Positions 37,451 to 46,700 of a DNA stretch of 64,000 bases are shown here, one piece after another. This DNA is from Faucicola osloensis_C. Its GTDB lineage: Bacteria > Pseudomonadota > Gammaproteobacteria > Pseudomonadales > Moraxellaceae. The notes below the pieces were generated by a model, which saw nothing but the letters and a program-made list of their open reading frames with translations, was not told the origin of the DNA and ran no database searches. The stretch spans positions 34,896-98,895 of the forward strand of contig JABAHL010000008.1 of the NCBI GenBank assembly GCA_019353055.1, given 5' to 3'. Positions within the stretch are counted from its first letter, which is position 1, and each line of letters starts with the position of its first letter. Made by a program: the position numbers and the translations under genes.

Positions 37451-38580
37451 GTTGCACAAGTCCATTCTCTTATTCCAAGCGATTTTCTACCTTTCGGACT
37501 GTTGGCAGTGATGTCACCGCAACACGAACATTGCTGGGTCGTGTATTTCTCATTCACGATTTCAAAACGGCAACCTGCGTTCTCGCATTTATAGGTCAGT
37601 TGTCGTTTCAGTTCAAACCAACTAGCATCGTACACCGATCTAGCCAGTTTCATACGTTTCTTTGGTGGTGTTTTATCTTTTTTACGTGGTTGGATGATAG
37701 TCTTTGATTGTACATCACCCACTACGATTAGGGCATTATCCTTGACTAATTGGGTGGTGAATTTATGTATGAGGTCTTGGCGTGTATGTTTGATTTTGGC
37801 ATGAATCGCTTTAACACGTCGTTTGTTTTTGGCACGTTGGGCGGTGGCTAACGCTTTGGCATAGTTGAGCGTTTGTTTGATTTGTAATTTATTGCCATTT
37901 GAGGCTGTGGCACTGTCTTTTAAGCCTAAGTCAATGCCTACGCTACCCGTTCCGCATTGTGTTTTAGGGTATTCTTTGACAGTGATACAGGCATACCAAC
38001 GGTTACGGCTGTCTTGCACGATTTCTAGTGTGTTGATTTGATACAGCGATAGATTGTAGCTGTCCCATAGGTCGATGACTAGCTTTTGCCCTTTGGCTAG
38101 GGATAGTTGCAGGGTTGATTTTAAGCCCTTTTTACCTGTGGCATGGGTGGCGATGTGTTTAATAGCCGATTGTTTAAAGGGTAGCCACCCGAGCGATTTA
38201 CGCTTTGATTGTGGGTTACTGGTTCGCCAGTTTAGTTTGGCTTTTTTGAATTGTTTTCTAGCTTTGGCGTGGGTTTCATTGATGGCTTGAATGGTTTGCG
38301 AGTGTAACCCCAGTAATTCACCGCTACCTTTGGTGTATTCGTTTAGGTCGTAGGCTGAAAGGAATTTGCCAGTTTTTTTTAGGTGCTTGTACCTCAAGTC
38401 ATTGACATAATTCCATACGAAATTGACCGCACCGCTTAGGCGATTTAATTGGTTTGTGTGTTTGTCTCGTATGCGTAGCTTGAGTGTTTTCATGCAAATT
38501 ATTTTAGCAAAATTTATGCAAGCGTTATAGTGTATGAGTTGCCTTATATCCACCGCCTAAAGTCGGTGGTTTTACGGCAA
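37340..38580 (-). mobile_element. IS200/IS605-type element carrying only tnpB (IS1341-like)
   Basis: About 1.24 kb unit inserted in pilK. Near each end is an imperfect-palindrome hairpin: 38550-38569 (CCACCG/CGGTGG) at the 5' side and 37350-37369 (CCCCTTGC/GCAAGGGG) at the 3' side. The 3' end reads GGAAGTCAA on the minus strand, a form common in this family. There is no tnpA, so movement needs a Y1 transposase in trans. The 5' boundary is uncertain by some bases; no terminal inverted repeats or target duplications are expected in this family. Confidence 0.78.
37357..38493 (-). CDS. tnpB: RNA-guided nuclease TnpB
   Basis: A 378-residue TnpB (OrfB), ancestor-type relative of Cas12. The start at 38493 (MKTLKLRIRD) matches the family start; the frame extends to 38553. 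The RuvC-like motifs are GIDLGLK (Asp188), a central VVGDVQSK and the final WHDRDINAAKN. The zinc finger pairs are CSCC (322-325) and CATC (346-349). At the central motif the usual catalytic Glu (xxED) is Gly259, and a Glu is found instead in VNEKYTTQ (Glu315). This fits a TnpB subgroup with a moved glutamate. The enzyme is expected to cut DNA guided by RNA made from the element's 3' end. Confidence 0.92.
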   Translation of the reverse strand: MKTLKLRIRDKHTNQLNRLSGAVNFVWNYVNDLRYKHLKKTGKFLSAYDLNEYTKGSGELLGLHSQTIQAINETHAKARKQFKKAKLNWRTSNPQSKRKSLGWLPFKQSAIKHIATHATGKKGLKSTLQLSLAKGQKLVIDLWDSYNLSLYQINTLEIVQDSRNRWYACITVKEYPKTQCGTGSVGIDLGLKDSATASNGNKLQIKQTLNYAKALATAQRAKNKRRVKAIHAKIKHTRQDLIHKFTTQLVKDNALIVVGDVQSKTIIQPRKKDKTPPKKRMKLARSVYDASWFELKRQLTYKCENAGCRFEIVNEKYTTQQCSCCGDITANSPKGRKSLGIREWTCATCGTWHDRDINAAKNILAVGLDRLVEGIPLL

Positions 38581-38660
38581 CGGCTGATAAAACCCACTTG
38601 ACGTTCAACATAATTGAGCCACAGTGACAATGCTTGCTCAGATAGATGGTATTGTTGCAT
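38575..38660 (-). pseudogene. pilK: pilK N-terminal remnant
   Basis: From the ATG at 38660 the minus strand encodes MQQYHLSEQALSLWLNYVER and then QVGFISR before the TnpB element begins. This resembles the first helices of CheR (the WxxxL...TGI region) and sits where pilK is expected, between pilJ and chpA. A stop (TAG) lies in frame shortly upstream. The match is short, so the call depends on context. Confidence 0.6.
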
Positions 38661-38844
38661 AAACGTTATCCAGTCTTGCCTCTACCCCAGTTGTTATCGG
38701 TGAATAACTTATTATCGGTACGTGACTTGGTATTAAAAAATCTCAATCAATGATTAAAACAAGCGCTTCCAACCCCTCATCTAACACCTATACCCTTATC
38801 TACTACTTATACATTTATCTACTTATAAATTTATCTAACAGTCA

Positions 38845-38876
38845 TAAAAAGAAAGGTGGTTAAAACCACCCTTTAT
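38845..38876 (-). terminator. Terminator after pilJ
   Basis: On the minus strand AAAGGGTGGTT pairs with AACCACCTTT and is followed by CTTTTT, about 45 bases beyond the pilJ stop. It separates pilGHIJ from pilK-chpABC. Confidence 0.75.
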
Positions 38877-38919
38877 TTTAGCCAACTGTTGATTACTAAA
38901 CCTAATTAAGCATTAGCCA

Positions 38920-40329
38920 TTAAGCGTTTGCTGAAGCATCATCTGGCAATTTAAAGCCCGATACTGATTCTTGAAGCGCCGCCGCCATCTCATTAAGCTG
39001 ACCGATTGAACGAGCGACCGCCATGGTACCTGAAGTAGTTTGCGAGGTAATATCTTGAATGACGTTCATGGTATTTGAAATATGACCCGCTGAGGCTGCC
39101 TGCTGACGCGCCGCATTCGAGATACTCTGAATCAATGATGCCAAGTTGTTAGATACAGCTTGTACTTCTTCAAGCGCCTCACCCGCATCTTTTGCAAGCT
39201 TTGCACCGCGTACAACTTCTGCGGTAGTTGATTCCATCGACATCACCGCTTCGTTGGTATCTGCCTGAATGGTTTTAACCAGTGTTTCAATCTGTTTGGT
39301 CGCTGTGGCTGAACGTTCTGCTAGGCGCTGAACCTCGTCAGCAACAACCGCAAAACCACGCCCTGCTTCACCCGCCATCGATGCCTGAATCGCCGCATTA
39401 AGCGCAAGGATGTTGGTTTGGTCAGCAATGTCATTAATCAGCCCAACGATATCGCCAATCTCTTGCGATGATTCACCGAGGCGCTTAATACGTTTTGAGG
39501 TTTCTTGAATCTGGTCACGAATGGTATTCATACCATCGATAGTACGTTGTACCACTTCTGCCCCGTTATAGGCAATCGCAACCGAACGGTCCGCAACCGC
39601 CGCAGATTCGGCGGCATTTGACGATACTTGGTCAATCGACACCGCCATCTCATTAATCGCTGCAGAAACTCCTGCAATCTCTTGCGCTTGGTTTTCAGAG
39701 GCTTCAGCCAGTTCAACTGCCGTTGCCTGTGTTTGCTCAGAGGCGCGCGCGACTCGCTCTGCGGTGACATTAATCGCAGAAACCAGTTGACGCAATTGGT
39801 CAATCGCAAAGTTGACCGAGTCTGCAATCGCCCCTGTAAAGTCTTCTGATACTGTCGCGTTCACCGTCAAGTCACCTTCCGCTAAATCGCCTAACTCATC
39901 AAGCAAACGCAAAATCGCCCTTTGGTTACGTTCGTTTTCTTCTTGGATTTTGCGAGCACGCTCAGATTCAACTTCCATTTCATGACGTTGACGCAGCGTT
40001 TCACGCTCACCTTCTGCCTTCTCTCGATAGGTTTTAGCATTAATCTGGCGGGTCAAAAAGTAAATCGCCCCAATGACGCCTACTACAATCAAAATAGAGG
40101 GCAACCAAATCGTCAAAAAACTATTGGCAACACTATTATCTTGACGTACCAAAATCAGCAACTGGTAGAGTTGATAAATAAATGCCAACGCAGCCACGCC
40201 ACCAAAGATACTTGCCCAAAAAATCCAGTTGGTTGAGCGCCCCCTATCCATACGATAATTACTATTGCCAGGCCCGACCGTGACAGGGGAATTGGTATTG
40301 GTACTTAGGGTCGAAGTTTTAGTATCCAT
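38920..40329 (-). CDS. pilJ: Methyl-accepting chemotaxis protein PilJ, short form
   Basis: Receptor of the Pil-Chp system. The 469-residue protein has two membrane helices (about 25-45 and 58-80) with only some 15 residues between, a short linker with coiled coil, a HAMP-like region and a full MCP signalling domain. The hairpin tip (IADQTNILALNAAIQASMAGEAGRGFAVVADEVQRLAERS; seen in parts) is intact. PilJ of Pseudomonas has about 680 residues because a large periplasmic sensor domain lies between the helices; that domain is absent here. The start at 40329 has AAGGA upstream; the frame runs to a TTG at 40347. Confidence 0.88.
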   Translation of the reverse strand: MDTKTSTLSTNTNSPVTVGPGNSNYRMDRGRSTNWIFWASIFGGVAALAFIYQLYQLLILVRQDNSVANSFLTIWLPSILIVVGVIGAIYFLTRQINAKTYREKAEGERETLRQRHEMEVESERARKIQEENERNQRAILRLLDELGDLAEGDLTVNATVSEDFTGAIADSVNFAIDQLRQLVSAINVTAERVARASEQTQATAVELAEASENQAQEIAGVSAAINEMAVSIDQVSSNAAESAAVADRSVAIAYNGAEVVQRTIDGMNTIRDQIQETSKRIKRLGESSQEIGDIVGLINDIADQTNILALNAAIQASMAGEAGRGFAVVADEVQRLAERSATATKQIETLVKTIQADTNEAVMSMESTTAEVVRGAKLAKDAGEALEEVQAVSNNLASLIQSISNAARQQAASAGHISNTMNVIQDITSQTTSGTMAVARSIGQLNEMAAALQESVSGFKLPDDASANA

Positions 40330-40373
40330 GACACGGTAATCCTTCAATTATTTTAATGAGTTAGAAAATTAGG

Positions 40374-40910
40374 TTATAGCGCTGCTTCTAAATAACGCGT
40401 GTCTTCGGCCAATAAGCTTGGCATAAACACATACCAAATCTGCTCGTTTTGTTTAAACCCGCCATGCGTATACTGAGCGAGCGGTGAATCGTTCGGCATC
40501 TCGATAGGCTGATATTGCCGTTGACTAAAGGTTTGGATACCCAATATCTCATCAACTTGTAAGCCACTAAAGAGCTTGGGTTGATCAATCACCAAAATCT
40601 TTTGATTGGCGGATTGGTAGTTTGAGCTTGCTGGAGGTAAACCTAAAAAGTTCGACAAATTGGTAATCGGTAATAACCGCCCCCGAACATTGGCAATCCC
40701 GAGCAGCCAAGGTTTTGACAAAGGCACTGAGGTATAGGCAGGCAAAGATAGCACCTCAGCCACATCGCCAAGTGGCGCCACCAAGTGGTAGCCACCGAGC
40801 GAAAACGCCACCCCTAACCACTGGGTTTTTTGGTCAAAGTGAGCACCTTTTTGTCGTTTGATACCGCGGTCAGCGAGTCGTAAAAGCTCAATAAAGCCGT
40901 TTGAGGACAC
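40374..40910 (-). CDS. pilI: CheW-like adaptor PilI
   Basis: A 178-residue CheW-domain protein that couples PilJ to the ChpA kinase. Typical blocks are WLGVAFSLGGYHLVAPLGDVAEVLS, then LLGIANVRGRLLPITNLSNFLG, where NVRG and LPI(T/V)(D/N)L are the CheW core. Its start lies 5 bases after the pilH stop, a tight operon. Confidence 0.9.
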   Translation of the reverse strand: MSSNGFIELLRLADRGIKRQKGAHFDQKTQWLGVAFSLGGYHLVAPLGDVAEVLSLPAYTSVPLSKPWLLGIANVRGRLLPITNLSNFLGLPPASSNYQSANQKILVIDQPKLFSGLQVDEILGIQTFSQRQYQPIEMPNDSPLAQYTHGGFKQNEQIWYVFMPSLLAEDTRYLEAAL

Positions 40911-40915
40911 GAAAC

Positions 40916-41278
40916 CTACTCCATCACGGAACGGATTACAGTGATTAAGGCTTCCTCTGTAATCGGCTTACTTAGATAATCTCGTGCGCCTTGGCGCTTG
41001 CCCCATACGCGGTCAGTTTCTTGGTTTTTAGTACTGATGATGACAACAGGGATATGACTGGTTTTTGGATCACGGGTGAGTTTGCGGGTTGCTTGAAAGC
41101 CGTTCATCTCTGGCATGACCACATCCATCAAAATCACGTCTGGGAAAAACTCATTGGCTTTTTGAATCCCATCATCGCCTGTATGCGCTTCAATGACTTC
41201 GTACTGATGACGGGTCAAAATATCCCGAAATTTTGCCATTTCTGATGGTGAATCATCAACTACTAAGATTTTGGTCAT
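40916..41278 (-). CDS. pilH: Twitching motility response regulator PilH
   Basis: A 120-residue single-domain receiver. Key residues are VVDDSPSEMAKF near the start, the phospho-acceptor Asp in ILMDVVMPEMNGFQATR and the KP of LSKPI. The block KNQETDRVWGKRQGARDYL is diagnostic of PilH. In Pseudomonas PilH acts as phosphate sink or on pilus retraction. Second gene of pilGHIJ; 247 bases after pilG. Confidence 0.93.
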   Translation of the reverse strand: MTKILVVDDSPSEMAKFRDILTRHQYEVIEAHTGDDGIQKANEFFPDVILMDVVMPEMNGFQATRKLTRDPKTSHIPVVIISTKNQETDRVWGKRQGARDYLSKPITEEALITVIRSVME

Positions 41279-41525
41279 AGACTTACCCTTTTACCTGCTG
41301 ATTGATTATATTAATCGCTTTATATGTTGCTGTTTTTTGTGTCTGTGCTCATGATAGCACAACTGTTAACCACGCATCGCAAATCTATGCCTGTCTAGGT
41401 TGCAATCTGCGCTTTTATGTTAGTTATCTCTAGTTTCATCGTAACTAGTGCTACTTCTAGTGATTGTAAAATTTAAGTATTAACAACAGTGGTACTGGCA
41501 TGTTGTTAATCTTGAGCACAGCGTA

Positions 41526-41912
41526 TTAAGACGCAGGACGATGACGTTCAATGGCGTCAAATAGCTCTTCTTTACTAAATGGTTTGGTCAAGTACTCATC
41601 TGAGCCGACAATACGACCGCGCGCTTTATCAAACAAGCCATCTTTTGATGACAGCATAATTACGGGCTTGGCAGCAAAATCTGCGTTGTTTTTGATCAGT
41701 GAACAAGTCTTATAGCCATCGAGGCGTGGCATCATGATATCGACAAAAATCAAATCTGGGTTGCTATCCGCAATTTTTGCCAACGCATCAAAGCCATCAA
41801 CAGCAGTAATCACGTCACAGCCTGCCTTGGCAAGTAACGTCTCTGCGGTACGACGAATGGTTTTTGAATCGTCAATAATCATGACTTTTAGGCCTTCAAA
41901 ATTTGCATCCAT
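41526..41912 (-). CDS. pilG: Twitching motility response regulator PilG
   Basis: A 128-residue single-domain receiver almost identical in motif layout to Pseudomonas PilG: GLKVMIIDDSKTIRRTAETLL at the start, the Asp in LIFVDIMMPRLDGYKTC, and SSKDGLFDKARGRIVGSDEYLTKPF (in parts). PilG promotes pilus extension and cAMP production in relatives. AGGA precedes the ATG. First gene of the locus, divergent from the efflux genes. Confidence 0.95.
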   Translation of the reverse strand: MDANFEGLKVMIIDDSKTIRRTAETLLAKAGCDVITAVDGFDALAKIADSNPDLIFVDIMMPRLDGYKTCSLIKNNADFAAKPVIMLSSKDGLFDKARGRIVGSDEYLTKPFSKEELFDAIERHRPAS

Positions 41913-42400
41913 AATATTTTCCTAAGGGTTGTTTCGCTATGATTTTGCTACCCACTGTGCTAAAGCGATTGCTCAAAACTTTAAGTCGTAGGCGTTGGGG
42001 CAGGTATCACATGATGCCATCAACGCTCAAAAGTCACTGCTACAATTTTTGACAATCAAACGAAGCTATTGTAAATAATTTTTATAAGATATAACAAATA
42101 TTTCAGACGGACAGTAAAAACCAACTGTATGGTAATTATTGTTAAAATACTACCATACTTTTTTGCTGCAAAGTATGCTTAAATCGATGCACTTATCGTT
42201 CATTTTAACATCCTGATGACCATTCAAGTTGGATCTGGTGACTGCTTTGGTAGATTGCCCATAGAGCCATGGTAATATACAGGTATTACCTGATGATAGA
42301 AACATGTTGAAATAAGCTTAGAAAAACGCATTGTACTGGTTATTTCTACATCATTTTATATTTTTTTAAGTTGATTGTTTGCGCTGAGGACGTCTCGTTC
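41913..42400. other. Divergent intergenic region between pilG and the efflux operon
   Basis: 488 AT-rich bases without a supported gene. It should hold the promoters of pilG and of the efflux pair. The one clear structure is the palindrome at 42271-42290. Confidence 0.55.
42271..42290. promoter_or_regulatory. Palindrome upstream of efflux genes, possible operator
   Basis: GGTAATA and TATTACC flank a six-base centre, about 110 bases before the fusion-protein gene. The size and symmetry fit a dimeric repressor site; no binding protein is encoded next to it. Confidence 0.45.
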
Positions 42401-43651
42401 ATGATAACACCGAAGTTTATCACTAAAGTTGTACCATTAAGCCTTGCCGTGGCTAGCGCTGTTATAAGTTTGAGTGGCTGCCAAAAACAGCAAAACGACA
42501 GCAAAAGCCCACTGTCAACCCAAAACACTCAAGTCACTACCGCGTCAGCCACCACGCAAATCGCCAATAACGAGATTCAGCTATTAGCTGCTGATGTCAT
42601 CACCGCCAAAGCAGACCGTTTTGAACCGAGTGTCACCGTGACAGGGACGCTACAGCCTTCAGACCACACAGTGGTGCAATCAACCGTGAATGCGCAAGTG
42701 CAGCAAGTGCTCGCTGATGTGGGTAAAACCGTGGCAAAAGGTGAGCCACTGGTACGACTTGATATCAGTGATAGTAAAAACCAACTCGCTCAAGCGCAAG
42801 CCGATGTTGCCGCTGCCCAAGCACAAGCCATCGTCGCCAATAAACTTGCTGAGCGTAATAAAATTTTGCTCGAGCAAGGCTTTGTCTCACAAATAGAGTA
42901 TGAGCGTAGTGTAGCAGACAGCATTGCGCAGCGTGAAGCCATCAAAGCCAAACAAGCCCAATTAAGTAGCGCACAAAAAATGTTTGGCGATACCACGATT
43001 TATGCGCCTACCACTGGGATTGTTAGCAGTCGCAGCGTCAATGTCGGACAGGTAATCACGCAAAACCAAGCCTTGATGGAAATCATTGACCCCAATAAAC
43101 TTGAGTTTGCCGCCAATGTTCCTAGCGAAGCACAAACACAGCTACAACTTGGTCAACAAGTGCCTTTTACTATTAGTAATCAAACCAATCAGTACATCGG
43201 ACAAATTAGCCGGATTTCGCCCCAAGTCGATGCCGCCACTCGCCAGCTGACGATTTATATCGCGGTTAAACCTTCTCAGCGTAATCGTGGACTTCGCCCG
43301 GGCATGTATGCCACAGGCAAGCTTAATTATGGGGTTGCACAAGTTGGGGTGTTGGTGCCGATGTCAGCGGTAATGCTTGAGTCAAAAGCCCTCGAATCTA
43401 AAGCTCTAGAATCTGGAGCAAAAGGCGCAGCCAATAAATCCAGCGACCAAGCCGCCACAAGCCCAACATTAGAAGCTGGCACGATTTTGGTGGTCAGTAA
43501 AGACAATGTGATTACCAAACAGCCTATTAAGGTACTCAAACACCTTGACGACACCAGTCAGTATTTAATTGCTGGCATCGAGCCAAACACCACGGTGATT
43601 GTGGCAAATCTCAATGCCAATGATGTGGGTAAAAAAGTCGTGCTCAAATAG
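42401..43651 (+). CDS. RND efflux periplasmic adaptor (membrane fusion protein)
   Basis: A 416-residue periplasmic lipoprotein of the AcrA/MexA family. The signal peptide ends in a lipobox (SLSGC). The biotinyl-lipoyl region (VTVTGTLQPSDHTVVQSTVNAQV), a helical hairpin (about 125-185) rich in Ala/Gln, and beta-barrel domain blocks follow. An unusual Ala/Lys/Ser-rich insert with SKALESKALES repeats lies at about 325-350 between barrel and membrane-proximal parts. The start at 42401 has GAGGA upstream. It is the first gene of an operon with the RND pump 79 bases downstream. Confidence 0.9.
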   Translation: MITPKFITKVVPLSLAVASAVISLSGCQKQQNDSKSPLSTQNTQVTTASATTQIANNEIQLLAADVITAKADRFEPSVTVTGTLQPSDHTVVQSTVNAQVQQVLADVGKTVAKGEPLVRLDISDSKNQLAQAQADVAAAQAQAIVANKLAERNKILLEQGFVSQIEYERSVADSIAQREAIKAKQAQLSSAQKMFGDTTIYAPTTGIVSSRSVNVGQVITQNQALMEIIDPNKLEFAANVPSEAQTQLQLGQQVPFTISNQTNQYIGQISRISPQVDAATRQLTIYIAVKPSQRNRGLRPGMYATGKLNYGVAQVGVLVPMSAVMLESKALESKALESGAKGAANKSSDQAATSPTLEAGTILVVSKDNVITKQPIKVLKHLDDTSQYLIAGIEPNTTVIVANLNANDVGKKVVLK

Positions 43652-43730
43652 CTTACTGATAGTGTTTCATTCAATCATTCAATATTGTTAAAAATTTCAC
43701 TGTTAAAAATTTTGCTATTAGGAATTTGCT

Positions 43731-46700
43731 ATGTGGCTCACCCGCGTCAGTATCAACAATCCTGTGTTTGCCGCCATGATCATGCTCGCGCTGATGGTCA
43801 TTGGATTACTGGCAACATTTCGCATGAAAGTTGAGGAATTTCCTAATATTGAATTCCCTTTTGTGGTGGTCAATACCGTTTATAGTGGTGCTTCGCCTGA
43901 AGTCATCGAGACCGACATTACCAAAAAAATTGAAGACCAAGTCAATACCATCGCCGGTGTCAAAGAAGTGACCTCCGTCACCCAACAAGGCTTGTCACAA
44001 GTCATCGTGCAGTTTGATTTAAATATCCCGTCCGATGTTGCCGCTCAAAACGTGCGTGATAAATTGGCACTGGTGACCCCCACCTTTCGGGATGAAGTCA
44101 CCACACCTATCGTTGCGCAGTACAATCCTGCCGATGCGCCTGTGGTGTCCGTCACGTTTCGCTCTGACAAAATGTCGCTTCGGGAGTTATCCACTTACTT
44201 AGACAACACGGTCAAAAAACAGCTACAAACAGTCACAGGGGTGGGTCGGGTCGATATCTTGGGAGGTCGGCAGCGTCAAATCCGTGTGCTGCTCAATCCC
44301 ACCCAAATGAATGCCTATAAAGTCTCAGTCAATCAAATTAGCAATGCGCTACGCTCAGAGAACGTTGAATTACCTGTCGGCACTATCAATAATCAAAACC
44401 AAGAAATGGTGATTCAAGTCAACGGGTTGGTCAAAACACCCAATGAGTTTAACCAAATCATTGTCGCCCAAAATCGTTCAAGCACGGGTGCTATCGTGCC
44501 TGTGTACCTATCGCAAGTTGCCCAAGTCGTTGATGGGCAAGCCGAGGCTGAGTCAGCGTCACTACAAAATGGGCAACCTGCGGTGGCAATGGATATTATC
44601 AAAATGTCGGATGCCAATGTGATTGATGTGGTTGATAAAACCCAACAGCGTCTGGCAGAAATCCAAGCGACCCTACCCCCAGGTGTCACCATGACGGTGG
44701 TGGCTGATAGCTCAAAAAGTATTCGCGGCTCGTTAAATAATGTGGTGCGCACCTTGATTGAAGGGGCGATATTGGCGGTGTTTATTGTTTGGTTGTTCTT
44801 GGGGTCGTGGCGTTCGACGATTATCACAGGATTGACGCTGCCCATTTCGCTGCTCGGTACTTTAGCGGCGATTTGGACGTTTGGTTTTTCCATCAACATG
44901 ATGACCCTGCTGGCGCTGGCATTATGTATCGGACTGCTGATTGATGATGCGATTGTGGTGCGGGAAAACATCGTGCGCCATGTGGGTATGGGCAAACATC
45001 ACCGCCAAGCGGCGCTTGATGGCACCCAAGAAATCGGGCTTGCCGTGCTAGCGACGACGCTGGTGATTGTGGCGGTATTTTTACCTGTGGCTTTTATGGG
45101 CGGGATTATCGGACGCTTTTTTTATCAGTTTGGTGTGACCGTTTCCACCGCTGTGTTGCTGTCGTTATTTGTTAGTTTCACGCTTGACCCGATGTTGTCT
45201 TCGATTTGGCCAGACCCAGATGCCGCGCACCAACATGACCGACTCAGTGCGCGGGTATCGTTTCGCAAGCGACCGATTGCTTGGCTATTAGCGGGTTTTC
45301 AGCGCCTGTTAGATCGGTTGACCAATCTATACAGCCATATTCTTGCATGGAGTTTACGCCATCGCTTGATAACTGTGCTCATCGCAATTGGCTCGCTGGT
45401 TGCCGCGTTTTTTGCGGTGGGGTTGGTGGGCAAAGAGTTTGTCCCGCAAGCGGATATGAATGAAATCAAAGTCAAATTTGAAACACCTGTCAATGCCAAT
45501 CTTGACTACACCCAGCAAAAAGCAGCACAAGTGAACGCGATATTACAAAGTTTTCCTGAGGTTACCAATACTTATGCCACGGTCAATGCGATGTCCTATA
45601 GCGGTAACAATCGGGTACAAGTGAATGTATCATTAGTGCCTAAAGATGAGCGCACGCGCGGACTAGATGCCTTAAACCGTGCCATGCGTGAGCAATTGCA
45701 GCAGGTAGGCGGTATAAAAGTTACCTCAGTAGCAGCCGCTGCCATGGCGGTCAGCGGTGGTCTTAAGCCGATTATGATATCCATCAAAGGCAATGATTTA
45801 AATGAGCTGCAACGCTTATCCAATGAGTTTATGCAAAAACTCTCAAACATCAATGGCTTGGTAGATTTGGAAAGCACGCTTAAACAGCCCAAATCAATGG
45901 TCAATGTCACCATTAACCGAGAAGCAGCAAATGATGCTGGTCTCTCGATTGGGCAAATCGGACAAGCATTACGACCGCTGCTTGCCGGTGACAATGTGAG
46001 CACTTTTAAAGATGACAACGGCAACAATATCGATGTCAACGTGCGCTTAAATGACGACAACCGCCAGACTATCTCGCAACTACAATCCATGTACTTGTCA
46101 TCAAGCCGTATGGATCAAAATGGTCAGCCGATACTAGTGCCGCTATCGCAAGTGGCGAATTTTAGTGAAACCTTGGGTGCACCGCAAATCAACCGCCGTT
46201 CGCTGTTTCGTGAAGTGGTAGTGCAAGCCAACACGGATGGCAGACCGGCAGGTGATATCGGCGCGGATATCACAAAAATCCAAAACGAAATGAAACTGCC
46301 ACCCGGTTACAGCTTTGCGGTACAAGGCTCTAACAAAGACATGGCAGAATCCATTGGCTACGCAACAACCGCACTTGGACTGGCAATTGTGTTTATTTAT
46401 ATGTTGTTAGGGTCACAGTTTAATAGCTTTTTATACCCTGTGGCGATTATGGCATCGCTGCCGTTATCGCTGATTGGGGTGTTCTTTGCGTTATTTTTAT
46501 TTGGCTCTAGTCTTAATATATTTTCTATCATCGGCATTATCATGCTGATGGGATTGGTGTGTAAAAATGCGATTTTGCTCATTGATTTTATTAAAGAATC
46601 CTTATCAAAGGGTTTGAGCCGTACAGAAGCTATTATGCTGGCAGGGCAAACGCGCCTGCGTCCCATTTTGATGACTACCGCTGCCATGGTGATGGGGATG

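Noticed and set aside
45596..46090. 164-residue minus-strand frame opposite the RND pump
   Set aside because: It overlaps a conserved part of the pump and has no recognisable features.
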